Below the pieces are notes generated by a model. The model saw nothing but the letters and a program-made list of their open reading frames with translations. It ran no database searches and was not told the DNA's origin. This document shows, piece by piece, positions 8,190-16,367 of a DNA stretch of 64,000 nucleotides (position 1 is its first letter; each line of letters begins with the position of its first letter). The stretch is from NCBI GenBank assembly GCA_035293805.1, contig DATGMD010000028.1, positions 1-64,000 on the forward strand, in the 5' to 3' direction. Both the position numbers and the translations under genes were made by a program. The stretch is from JAJPHF01 sp035293805 (GTDB lineage: Bacteria; Chloroflexota; UBA6077; JAJPHF01).

Positions 8190-8225
8190 CCCTCACCCCA
8201 ACCCTCTCCCAGGGGGAGAGGGAGT
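8190..8225 (+). repeat. CCCTCTCCC/GGGAGAGGG palindromic repeat
   Basis: A single hairpin unit with stem ccctctccc and gggagaggg, of the same family as the array at 19557-19769 and the unit at 62357-62393. Confidence 0.8.
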
Positions 8226-8535
8226 GAGACGCCCCAGCACCGGATTCGCTGGGACACCGGGCCGGGTGGCGACCGGGCGGGGCACTGCTTGCTACGCCCC
8301 CTACAAGCTAAGGCATTGGCAGAGAGCCATCGTCCGGCGCAGCCAGTGGAGCCGCGCGCCCGCCCGCAAAATGCCGGGGCACACCCCGCGCGGCCCGTAT
8401 GCTGGCTGCCGGGGAGGGTACAGGGCTACACTCCAAGCGTCAAGGTGTGTAACGGCTCGGGAGCGGTCGCGGGAACGCTTCACCTGGCGGTGGAGGCGTT
8501 CCCGCGTAGCGTCCCGGGCCCAGGAAGGATGGCGC

Positions 8536-10437
8536 ATGAGCCAGGCGCCCCCCCGCACGGCCGCGCCGCTCCCGGCCGAGCGCTCCCCCGTCGAGCCGAC
8601 CAGCCCCGCGGCCGCGACCTACCGCGAGCGCTGCGCCCGCTTCGCCGCCGAGCGCGACCGCCTCGACCGCCGGCTGCGGCGCGTCGGCTACGCGCGCCTA
8701 GCGGTGTTCGCCAGCGCCGTTGCGGTGCTCGTCTGGGGGCTGGTCACGGGCGCGCTGGCGCTCGTCGCCGCGGCGGCCGCCTGCGGCGTCGGCTTCGTGG
8801 CGCTCGTCGTCTACCATGAGCGCGTCGCCCGCACGCGCCGCCGCTACGCCACGCTGTGGCAGCTCGACGCCGAGGCGCTGCGTCGCCTGGCGCGCGACTG
8901 GGACGGCCTGCCGCAGCGCCCCCCGCCACCCGAGGCGGCGGCGCACGCCTTCGCGGCCGACCTCGACCTCTTCGGCCGGGCATCCGTCTTCCAGCTGCTC
9001 GGGGCCGTCAGCACGCCCCCCGGCGCGGCCACCCTTGGCCGCTGGCTGCTGCACCCGGCGCCGCCCGCGTCAATCCGCGAGCGCCAGGCGGCGGTAGGCG
9101 AGCTGGCGCCGCTGCTCGACCTGCGCGACGAGCTAGCCCTGCGCGGGCGCTTGATGGGCCCCGCCAGCGCCGATCCGGAGCCATTTCTCGAGTGGGCCGA
9201 GGGAGAGCCCTGGCTGACCTGCCGGCCAGGACTGCTATGGGCCGCCCGCGCGCTCAGTCTCGGTGCCTGCGCGCTGCTCGTGGCGCAGCTTGTCGGCGTG
9301 GTTGCGCAGCCGTGGTGGCTCGCCTGCGCGCTGGCGAACGTCGCCCTCAGCCAGACGGCGGGCAAGCAGGTCGACCTCCTGCTCGACCGCGTGGCGTCGC
9401 AGGCGAGCGCCGTCGAGCACTACGCGGAAGTGTTCGCGGCGCTGGCCGGCACGAGCTTCCAGGCGCCCTTGCTCCAGCGCTTGCAGGCCGCGCTTGGCGA
9501 CGGCCCGCTCGGCGCCGCCCGCCAGACGCGGTCGCTGGCGCGGCGCGTGCGGCTCACCTACCTGCGGCTCTCGATGTTCTACTTCCCCGTTCAGACGCTG
9601 ACCCTCTGGAACTTCCACACCCTCGCGCTGCTGGAAGGGTGGCAGGCGCGGACCGGCGCGCGGGCACGCGGCTGGCTGGCGGCTTTGGGCGAGACGGAGG
9701 CCCTGGCGGCGCTCGCCAGCCTGGCCCACGACGAGCCCACCTGGGCCTTCCCGACGGTCGCCGACGACGACCCGCCGCTGTACACGGCGCGGGGCCTCGG
9801 CCACCCGCTGCTGCCCGACGCCGTCCGCGTCACGAACGACGTCGAGGTTGGGCCGCCGGGGACGTTCCTGCTGGTCACCGGCTCGAACATGTCGGGCAAG
9901 AGCACCCTTCTGCGCGCCATCGGCGTGAACGCCGTGCTGGCCCAGGCCGGCGGCCCGGTGTGCGCCACGGCGCTGCGCCTGCCGCCCGTGACGCTCGGCA
10001 CGAGCATCCGCGTGCAGGACTCGCTGGAGCAGGGCGTGTCCTACTTCATGGCCGAGCTGCAGCGGCTGAAGGAGGTCGTGGACCTGGCCGAGCGGGCGCA
10101 GGCTGATGGCACGCGCACGCTGCTGTTCCTGCTCGACGAGATCTTGCAGGGCACCAACACCGCCGAGCGCCAGATCGCGGCGCGGCGGGTGATCCTCCAC
10201 CTCGTGGCGAACGGTGCGATCGGCGCCGTCTCGACCCACGACCTGACGCTGGCCGAGCACCCCGACATGGCCGCCGTGGCGCGGTCGATCCACTTCACCG
10301 AGCAGTTCCACAGCGGCCCCGATGGACCGTCCATGTCGTTCGACTACACGATCCGGCCGGGGGTGGCCACCTCGACCAACGCGCTCAAGCTCATGCAGCT
10401 CGTCGGCCTCGACCTCGACGACGGCGCCTGGCGGTAG
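8536..10437 (+). CDS. membrane-anchored MutS-like DNA-mismatch-family ATPase
   Basis: This is a 633-residue MutS-related protein. Near the N-terminus (about 55-100) are two hydrophobic segments in MutS-like proteins lacking the mismatch-recognition domain; another hydrophobic pair lies near 235-275. The C-terminal ATPase has Walker A GSNMSGKST near 449-457, Walker B LLFLLDEILQGTN near 530-541 and the STHD switch after it. The mismatch-binding and clamp domains of MutS are absent, so a role in canonical mismatch repair is unlikely. This family is widespread but poorly characterised. ATG at 8536 follows AGGAAGG. It is followed 58 bp later by a GNAT gene. Confidence 0.8.
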   Translation: MSQAPPRTAAPLPAERSPVEPTSPAAATYRERCARFAAERDRLDRRLRRVGYARLAVFASAVAVLVWGLVTGALALVAAAAACGVGFVALVVYHERVARTRRRYATLWQLDAEALRRLARDWDGLPQRPPPPEAAAHAFAADLDLFGRASVFQLLGAVSTPPGAATLGRWLLHPAPPASIRERQAAVGELAPLLDLRDELALRGRLMGPASADPEPFLEWAEGEPWLTCRPGLLWAARALSLGACALLVAQLVGVVAQPWWLACALANVALSQTAGKQVDLLLDRVASQASAVEHYAEVFAALAGTSFQAPLLQRLQAALGDGPLGAARQTRSLARRVRLTYLRLSMFYFPVQTLTLWNFHTLALLEGWQARTGARARGWLAALGETEALAALASLAHDEPTWAFPTVADDDPPLYTARGLGHPLLPDAVRVTNDVEVGPPGTFLLVTGSNMSGKSTLLRAIGVNAVLAQAGGPVCATALRLPPVTLGTSIRVQDSLEQGVSYFMAELQRLKEVVDLAERAQADGTRTLLFLLDEILQGTNTAERQIAARRVILHLVANGAIGAVSTHDLTLAEHPDMAAVARSIHFTEQFHSGPDGPSMSFDYTIRPGVATSTNALKLMQLVGLDLDDGAWR

Positions 10438-10495
10438 CGCCATCGTCCGGCGGTGTGGGGGCCACCGTCCCGCGGCTCGCCAGGCGGGAGGCAAG

Positions 10496-10984
10496 ATGGA
10501 CGACCTGACGATCCGGCTGGCGACGCCGGGCGACGTGCCGTTCCTGCGGCGGATGCAGTGGGAGGCGATCCAGGCGTCGCCGCGGCTGCTCGCCGCGCTG
10601 GGCGTGGAGACGCTGCGGGCGCTCGAGGACCAACGTTGGGCGGCCTGGCCGGCCCCCGACGAGCTGGCGTTCGTCGCGGAGGACCGCGGCCGGCGGCGGC
10701 TGGGCATGCTCCTGCTGCGTGTACACGAGCGCGCGGCCGGCCGCGTGGTGGGCTACCGGCTGGCGATGGCCGTGGAGGCCGAGGCGCGCGGCCGGGGCGT
10801 TGGCCGCCGGCTCGTCGAGCACGCCAAGCGCTACGCGGCCGCGCACGGCGCCGCCTACCTGCTGCTGCTGGTGGACCCGTCGAACGAGCGGGCGAGCCGC
10901 ACCTACCGCGCGGCGGGCTTCGAGCTGGGCGACCAGCACGGCGTCGTGCCGATGATCGTCCGCTTCGATTACCCATCCCGCTGA
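10496..10984 (+). CDS. GNAT family N-acetyltransferase
   Basis: The protein has 162 residues. The acetyl-CoA pyrophosphate loop ARGRGVGRRLVEHA (about 97-110) and the following LLLLVDPSNERASRTYRAAGF (beta-strand, then the motif B helix) are typical of GNAT enzymes. The substrate, whether small molecule, peptide or ribosomal protein, cannot be told. The ATG at 10496 has GGGAGG close upstream. It is probably co-transcribed with the MutS-like gene. Confidence 0.8.
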   Translation: MDDLTIRLATPGDVPFLRRMQWEAIQASPRLLAALGVETLRALEDQRWAAWPAPDELAFVAEDRGRRRLGMLLLRVHERAAGRVVGYRLAMAVEAEARGRGVGRRLVEHAKRYAAAHGAAYLLLLVDPSNERASRTYRAAGFELGDQHGVVPMIVRFDYPSR

Positions 10985-11169
10985 GCGGGGCGCTAACGGT
11001 GTCAGACGGGGCTCAGAGCCGCGGACCGCTTCCGGGGTGGAGGCCGCTAGCAGCGTCGCTCGCCCGGCGGCCACCGGGCGGGTCTGGGCGCTCCACGCCT
11101 GCTCCCGCGGTCCGCCGGCAGCTGACGCCGTGGGCGCGCTGCCGGCGGACGGAGCAGGCTCCTGGCTTC

Positions 11170-12165
11170 TCACTCGGAGCGCGCCAGCTCGCTCCCTCGG
11201 ACGCTGAGGTCGTAAGCTTCCACGCGAACCCGCCGGTCGTAATAGACTAGGGTCATGCCGATACCCAGCAGCGGCGCCAGGACGAGGCTCAGCGCGCTGC
11301 TGAGGAGCGTCCGCAGCACCCACACGGCGACGGGCTGGCCGGCCGGGCCCAGCGCGGCGACCAAGGCGGGGCTCCCCCCGCTGGTGGCGGCGTGCCAGAC
11401 CGTCGAGAGCTGACCGGTAACCACGGCCACCAGGAGCCAGGCGATGATCTGCAGTACCGCGCACAGCGCAATTAGCGCGAGGAGGGTCAGCAGGATCCGT
11501 CCCACGCCCCCCTTCGCCAGCGCACGGCCGCGTCGTATGGCGGCGACAGCGCCAGTTCGCTCCTCCACGACCAGCACCGGGACTGCCAGGCTCCAGAGCA
11601 CCCAGATCACCAGCGCGAGCGCCCCGATGGCGACGCCGATGCCGACCGAGACGGACGCCGCCAGCAGGCCCGCGGCGATGCCGGGCACGGTCGCCTGGAG
11701 CACAAGCGCTCCCAGGACCGCCAACAGCCCCGCAACGACGCAGAGCGCTATCGTCCCGACCGTGAACGCAACCCCGCCCAGCAGCGCCAGGCGCACCAGC
11801 GCCCAGAAGCGGTCGCGCGCACGGCGCCAGGCCGGGGCGACTCCGGGCGTCTGGCCAAGGATGAGCGCCGAAGTTGCGGAGCAGACCGCCGCGATCTGCA
11901 GGCTGCCGAGCACCAGCCCGACGACGTTCAGCACCATGCTGGCCAACGGCAGCAGCGCTTGGTCCCCGCTGGCGACAAGCTGCAGCTGCCAGAGCGACAG
12001 GATCGCAAGCGGCACGCCGGCCAGCGCGGTGATGCTGACCAGCGGCCGGAAGCCGCGCCGGTACAACGAGAACACCTCGTCGAGCAGGTCGCCCACGCCG
12101 AGCGGGCGCAGTCGCGGAGAATAGTCGGCTCGCGGAAGTCCGGTGGCTGGAAGCGTCGTTTGCAT
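11170..12165 (-). CDS. polytopic membrane protein (GDPD membrane-domain-like)
   Basis: This 331-residue protein has a cytoplasmic N-terminus with RPLGVGDLLDEVFSLYRRGF, then about six long membrane helices. The signature LDEVFSLYRRGFRPL followed by repeated hydrophobic pairs resembles the membrane domain found in glycerophosphodiesterase-type and DUF7544-like proteins, without any catalytic domain. Its function is unknown. The ATG at 12165 follows AGGAGGAG. It is convergent with the GNAT gene, 185 bp away. Confidence 0.65.
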   Translation of the reverse strand: MQTTLPATGLPRADYSPRLRPLGVGDLLDEVFSLYRRGFRPLVSITALAGVPLAILSLWQLQLVASGDQALLPLASMVLNVVGLVLGSLQIAAVCSATSALILGQTPGVAPAWRRARDRFWALVRLALLGGVAFTVGTIALCVVAGLLAVLGALVLQATVPGIAAGLLAASVSVGIGVAIGALALVIWVLWSLAVPVLVVEERTGAVAAIRRGRALAKGGVGRILLTLLALIALCAVLQIIAWLLVAVVTGQLSTVWHAATSGGSPALVAALGPAGQPVAVWVLRTLLSSALSLVLAPLLGIGMTLVYYDRRVRVEAYDLSVRGSELARSE

Positions 12166-12694
12166 CGTGGGTCTCCTCCTAAAATTTGGCGCGCACCGCG
12201 CCGCCTGTCTGCTCGGAGAGCAGCTTGATCACACCCTAGCGCCTGGGGATGCTGACGCCTATGAGCGGAAGCACATGTGGGGTGTGACCTGCTTCGCACA
12301 CGGGCGCATTCTCGGGGTGAGGGGATGCGTCCCGAGCGGCAGGGCGGCGGTGGTGGCGGGTTGGCGCTGGGACGCACCTTCGTGCGGTTAGCGGGGCGAC
12401 TCGCGACCGGGGCTTCGCGGCACGTCTCGGGGCGAGCGGCCGGCGGACCGGATGTTGGGCCGCTCGAAAGGGAGCATCATTTGATCGTTTTTCGGTTGTA
12501 GCGATACGCTCGCGCGCCGTCCTAACCTCGCTCTCACGGCGTCGCGCAGGGCGCCGCCCGTCCCGCCGGGGGCGCCATAGTATCATGAGCGCGAGGCGTA
12601 GCGCCGGCAGGCAGTTTCGCGGCTGTTGCGCCGCTGTCTGTCGTCAAGAGCGATGGCGCCATAGCGAGCCGCATCCGGAGGAGGGCGTAAGGCG
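12166..12694. other. intergenic region with a degenerate 260 bp-repeat fragment
   Basis: The 529 bp gap lies between divergent genes. The complement of 12451-12499 aligns with the first arm of the 260 bp repeat (about 23 of the first 28 bases match around gatgctcc). A possible -10 (TATCAT, 12581-12586) lies about 110 bp before the CoA-transferase gene. No convincing gene is seen. Confidence 0.5.
12451..12499 (-). repeat. degenerate partial copy of the 260 bp repeat
   Basis: Read on the minus strand it starts ccgaaaaacgatcaaatgat and continues gctccctt, matching copy 1 from 7914 with few substitutions; similarity fades after about 48 bases. It is in the opposite orientation to copies 1 and 2. 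Confidence 0.6.
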
Positions 12695-13540
12695 ATGGAG
12701 GGCAAGCTAGTGTCGCTGGCCGACGCGGCCGCGCTCGTGACGGACGGCCAGAGCGTGGCGTTCGGCGGCAGCCTGCTGCACCGCGGGCCGTCGGCACTCA
12801 CTCGTGAGCTGGCGCGCCAGGGCTGCCGGAACCTCACCTTCGTCAAGCCCTCGGCCGCCTACGACATCGACCTGTTGTGTGCGGCGGGCTGCCTGAGCAC
12901 GGTCTACGCGGGCATCGTCGTCATGGAGGGGGGCTTCGGGCTGGCTCCCAGCTACCGTCGCGCGGTCGAGGCGGGCCACGTGCGCCTCCGGGAGCACGCC
13001 TGAATTAGCCTGGCAGCAGGGCTGCGGGCCGCGGCCTTCGGGGTGCCCTTCCAGCCGGTCGCGGGCTTGCACGGCAGCGACATTCCCGCGGCCAGCGGCC
13101 TGCGCACGGTGCGCGACCCGTATGGCGGCGCCGAGGTCTACGTAGTGCCGGCCATCCGGCCCGACTGGGCGATCCTGCACGTCCACGAGGCCGACGCGCA
13201 GGGCAATGCCCGCATCTACGGCAGTGTCTTCTGGGACCGGCTCATGTCGCGGGCGGCACGTGGCGTGATCCTCACCGCCGAGCGCATCGTGCCCACGGCG
13301 GCGCTCGCGCGCCAGCCCGAGCTAACCGTGATTCCGGGCCTGCTCGTGCGCGCCGTGGTCGCGGCGCCGGGCGGCGCGCGGCCCTGTAGCTGCGCGCCAG
13401 ACTACGACGTCGACCGCGCGGGCGTGGAGGCCTACCTGGCCGCCTGTGGCGACCCGGCCGCGCTCGCCGCGTACCTGGCCGCTGAGGACGGCGCCCTGCG
13501 CGGCGAGCCGGCCCCCGTCGGTGGGAGCGTCGCGCAGTGA
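12695..13540 (+). pseudogene. CoA-transferase subunit alpha, interrupted by an in-frame TGA
   Basis: Residues 1-102 (12695-13000) and the downstream part (13004-13540) are in the same frame, separated only by TGA at 13001-13003. Joined, they make a CoA-transferase alpha subunit of the glutaconate/3-oxoacid type of about 281 residues, near the family length. The N-part has the VAFGGSLLHRGP loop; the break falls in REHA*ISLAAGLRAAAFGVPFQPV, a stretch normally continuous in homologues. The beta gene follows with a GTGA overlap and is intact. The stop could be a real mutation, a sequencing or assembly error, or recoding. A second start (ATG at 13043) might give a separate C-terminal peptide. Start at 12695 follows GGAGGAGGG. 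Confidence 0.75.
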
Positions 13541-14271
13541 CCGCGGCGACGTACGGGCCGGCCGAGCTGATGGCGGTGGCCATCGCGCGCCTGCTGCGCG
13601 ACGGCGAGGTGGTATTTCAGGGCGTCAACTCGGTGCTACCGATGGTCGCCATCGCCCTCGCGCGGCGGCTGCACGCGCCGCGTCTCATCTACGTCAACAT
13701 CGCCGGCGGCGTCGATCCCGCGCCCCGCTACCTGCCCGACTCGACGACGGACGCGGAGCTAGCGCGCGGCTCGGCGAGCCTGTTCAACAACGAGGACTTC
13801 TATGACTTGTGCGCCCGCGGCGGCGTCGACACGGCGTTTCTCGGCGCCGTGCAGATCGACGCCCAAGGCCGCACGAACGTCTCGGCGATCGGGGAGCAGG
13901 CGCGGCCGAAGGTGCGGCTGCCGGGCGGCGGCGGCGCGGCAATGATCATGCCCACGGCGCGGCGCGTGATCCTGTGGCGGACGCAGCACTCGCGGCGCGT
14001 TTTCGTGGAGCGGCTCGACTTCGTGACCGCCGCCGGCAACGTGGACCGCGTGGTGACGCCGCTCTGCGTGTTTCAGCGGCGGGAAGGCCGCTTGCAGGTC
14101 GAGGCGGTCTTCCCCACTAGCTCCGCCGCCGAGGTCGCGGCGAGCACCGGCTTTGCGCTCGACGCGTCAGCCGCCTGGCCGGTCCTGGCCCCGCCCACGG
14201 CTGCCGAGCTAGCGGCGCTTGCCGCCGTTGATCCGCGCGGCGTGCGGCGCCAGGAGTTTCACGGCGGTTGA
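13537..14271 (+). CDS. CoA-transferase subunit beta
   Basis: The protein has 244 residues. It is the partner subunit of a class I CoA-transferase, with the LMAVAIARLLRDGEVVFQGV opening, an LPGGGGAAMIM central motif, and a C-terminal VVTPLCVFQRREGRLQVEAVFP segment typical of glutaconate CoA-transferase-like beta subunits. The canonical SENG-type glutamate is not obvious, so the substrate is uncertain. The GTG start overlaps the alpha stop (GTGA), which implies translational coupling. Whether it forms an active enzyme depends on the split alpha gene. Confidence 0.8.
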   Translation: MTAATYGPAELMAVAIARLLRDGEVVFQGVNSVLPMVAIALARRLHAPRLIYVNIAGGVDPAPRYLPDSTTDAELARGSASLFNNEDFYDLCARGGVDTAFLGAVQIDAQGRTNVSAIGEQARPKVRLPGGGGAAMIMPTARRVILWRTQHSRRVFVERLDFVTAAGNVDRVVTPLCVFQRREGRLQVEAVFPTSSAAEVAASTGFALDASAAWPVLAPPTAAELAALAAVDPRGVRRQEFHGG

Positions 14272-14308
14272 GCGCCGCGCGGCGCGGGCGCCGGCCTGGT
14301 GAGCCCGC

Positions 14309-14485
14309 TCAAGATTCGTCATGGTGGCCGTAGTAGGCGGCGCAGCCGGGACAATGGCCTCGGTCGGTGTGGCCGTTCTCCTGTAGCCACCGCTGAAAGG
14401 CGGCCGCCACCTCGACGCGGTCGCGCATCGAGTCCAGGGGGCTCTCGACGACACGATACGGGTCCGCGGTTGAACCGGTAGCCAT
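14309..14485 (-). CDS. small CxxC/His protein
   Basis: This 58-residue protein has an acidic, helical N-terminal part followed by HTDRGHCPGCAAYYGHH. C45 and C48 with H44, H54 and H55 could bind a metal. The ATG at 14485 follows CGGGAG at six bases. I do not recognise the family. It converges on the CoA-transferase beta gene 37 bp away. Codon use is like neighbouring genes, which supports it being real. Confidence 0.55.
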   Translation of the reverse strand: MATGSTADPYRVVESPLDSMRDRVEVAAAFQRWLQENGHTDRGHCPGCAAYYGHHDES

Positions 14486-14657
14486 CGCGCACTCCCGGTG
14501 GTCTATGATCTACCCGATATGTAGGCCTATTATGTGGCTCGACCCGTTGAGGATTCGCGGCGCTCGGCGTTGAGATATCGTCACAAACCGCTGCGGGAAA
14601 CCGGCGCTCTCCCGGAGCGGTCGAAGCGAGCGGCGTCGAGGTTATATCACAGAATGA

Positions 14658-14882
14658 GAGCACGCGAGGGCAGGGGATACTCGTGACCGATTCGCTGGCG
14701 TATCTCGCGGACCCCGCTACTACGTCGTCTTCCTGTCCGACTGCACGGCCACGAACGACGGCCCGGCCGCGCAGGAGGCTACGCTGGCGAACATGCGCCG
14801 GCACTTCGGCGTGGTCGCTACGGCCGACGAGGTGCTGGCTGCCTGGCAGCGGCAGCCGGTCGGCGCGAGCGCCGGCGCCTAG
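14658..14882 (+). pseudogene. 3' remnant of an isochorismatase-family cysteine hydrolase gene
   Basis: The frame from about 14712 to the TAG at 14880 encodes RYYVVFLSDCTATNDGPAAQ and then EATLANMRRHFGVVATADEV. This matches the C-terminal strand-helix part of isochorismatase-like hydrolases, where a VVxxSDxxA segment is followed by an ATL...FGxVxTxDE tail. The nucleophile region and everything before it is missing. The upstream frame is closed by a TGA at 14655 and has no related sequence. It ends 12 bp before birA. Probably a deletion remnant. Confidence 0.6.
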
Positions 14883-14894
14883 GCAGCGGCCCCG

Positions 14895-15731
14895 GTGTCG
14901 TGTGAACGGCTAGGCGGCTCCGGGGCGGCGCCGGACCGCGCCGCCCCGGAGCCGCGGCCGGGAGCGGACGACCTGGCCGCCTACTGCGCGGCGCCGCCCG
15001 CCGGCGGCTGGCCGCCCGGCTGGGTGGTTCACTACCGAGCCGAGGCCGCCTCGACCCAGGACCTGGCGCGCGCCGCAGCCGAGGCGGGAGCGCCGCACGG
15101 CACGGTCTACGTGGCCGACTGGCAGCGCGCCGGCCGGGGCCGGCGCGGTCGGGCGTGGTTGGCGCCGCCGGGCACTAGCCTGCTGTTCAGCCTGGTGGCT
15201 CGCGACGTGCGGCTGGCGCCGTTCGCCCAGACGGCGGTCTGCGCGCTGGCGCTCTGCCGTGTGCTGGCGCGCGAGGGGTTGGCGCCCGCGGTCAAGTGGC
15301 CGAACGACGTGCTGCTGGGCGACCGCAAGGTGGCCGGCGTGCTTACGGAGCGCGTGAGCGGCGCAGCAGGCGCCTATCAGATCGTCGGCATCGGCCTGAA
15401 CGTGGTCTACGGCGCGGCGCGGGACGCGCTGCCGCCGTTCGCCACGGCGCTCGACTGGGAGCTGGGCCGGCCGCTGCCGCGCGGGCCGCTGCTCGGCGCG
15501 CTCCTGCGCGAGCTAGCGCCCCTATTGGCCGCGCCCGCGACGGCCTGGGAGGGGGGGCTGTACGGCGAATGGCTACGCCATCTGTGGCGGCGCCACCAGA
15601 CGGTGCGCCTCGCCACAGACGCCGAAACGCTGGCCGGGCGTGTCGAGGGCGCCGCGCTCGACGGGGCCCTGCTCCTGCGCCTGCCGAGCGGCGCGCTCCA
15701 TCGCGTCACCGTCGGCGACGTGCTGCTGTAG
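14895..15731 (+). CDS. birA: biotin--[acetyl-CoA-carboxylase] ligase
   Basis: This 278-residue enzyme activates biotin with ATP and attaches it to the biotin carboxyl carrier protein. It has the STQDLARAAAE strand, the GRGRRGRAWLAPPG biotinyl-AMP loop near residues 77-91, and VKWPNDVLLGDRKVAGVLTE near 134-153, all diagnostic. There is no N-terminal DNA-binding domain, so it is a class I, non-regulatory ligase. The GTG start at 14895 gives a 45-residue Pro/Ala-rich lead; the true start could be slightly downstream. The next gene follows after 99 bp. Confidence 0.9.
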   Translation: MSCERLGGSGAAPDRAAPEPRPGADDLAAYCAAPPAGGWPPGWVVHYRAEAASTQDLARAAAEAGAPHGTVYVADWQRAGRGRRGRAWLAPPGTSLLFSLVARDVRLAPFAQTAVCALALCRVLAREGLAPAVKWPNDVLLGDRKVAGVLTERVSGAAGAYQIVGIGLNVVYGAARDALPPFATALDWELGRPLPRGPLLGALLRELAPLLAAPATAWEGGLYGEWLRHLWRRHQTVRLATDAETLAGRVEGAALDGALLLRLPSGALHRVTVGDVLL

Positions 15732-15830
15732 GCGCCGCCCCTTCGCGCCGCGCGGCGGCACGCGAGTTGCGAAGGCTCCGGCCTTATAACGGCCCGCGTC
15801 CACACGATGCGGCCGTCAAGAGGAGGCAGC

Positions 15831-16163
15831 ATGAAGCGGCGCAACGTGCAGATGGCGTTCGTCGGCGAGGGTATCACGGCGGATGATCTGGCGCCCGACA
15901 ACCTCGTGCAGGGCGACGACGCGGTCGACATTGCGGTCGTCGGCGGGAAGCTGATGGTCGTCGCCCCGGCCGGCACGCCCGACGCCGAACTCTTCGAACA
16001 GGCCCGCACGCTCGGCGGCGAGCTTGAGTTGGAGAATGGCCTGCGCATCAGTTTCGAGATCGAGGCCGAAGCCGTGGGGGCGCAGTTCACGGCGAGCGCC
16101 CGCATCGAGCACGACACTCACGCGGGGCTGAGCAGCCTCCCCGACGTGCCCGGCGGCGTGTAG
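15831..16163 (+). CDS. hypothetical protein, 110 residues
   Basis: This is an acidic soluble protein. It has alternating strands (VDIAVVGGKLMVVAPAG, LELENGLRISFEIEAEAVG) that suggest a small beta-rich domain, with no signal peptide or membrane span. The ATG follows GAGGAGGCAGC, an excellent ribosome site, and coding composition matches the region. I do not recognise the family. It may share a transcript with birA. Confidence 0.6.
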   Translation: MKRRNVQMAFVGEGITADDLAPDNLVQGDDAVDIAVVGGKLMVVAPAGTPDAELFEQARTLGGELELENGLRISFEIEAEAVGAQFTASARIEHDTHAGLSSLPDVPGGV

Positions 16164-16367
16164 CGCGCACGGCCGCGCGCCGCCCCGCAGGCCGGGGCGG
16201 CGCGCGGCCGCCGCTCTTTTAAGCCGGTGCCGAGGGATGGGATTGCCCGTCCTTGGCCAGGGGCTTGGGCGGCGCGTGCGCCTGCAGGATTCCGCGCCAC
16301 AGGCCGCGGGCGGGCACCAGACCCGCTCTTACGCGACGCCGGTCGCTCTCCGTCCCTGCAAGCGGCT

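Larger units (their letters stand above)
7849..8535. other. repeat-filled intergenic region
   Basis: This 687 bp gap separates the divergent amidase and MutS-like genes. It contains copy 1 of the 260 bp repeat (7914-8173), a CCCTCTCCC hairpin (8190-8225) and a trailing segment (8312-8342) that resembles 19490-19508. A long frame runs through on the plus strand but its composition follows the repeats, so I do not call it a gene. Confidence 0.6.

Noticed and set aside
7873..8535. Long plus-strand frame upstream of the MutS-like gene
   Set aside because: It runs through the 260 bp repeat and palindromes, has repeat-driven composition, and a strong ribosome site with ATG at 8536 marks the real start.
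12995..13010. Selenocysteine at the TGA in the CoA-transferase gene
   Set aside because: The position is not catalytic, and no selenocysteine insertion hairpin or sel genes are visible.
13043..13540. Separate gene for the CoA-transferase C-terminal part
   Set aside because: It is in the same frame as the preceding part and begins in the middle of a conserved domain; better treated as one interrupted gene.
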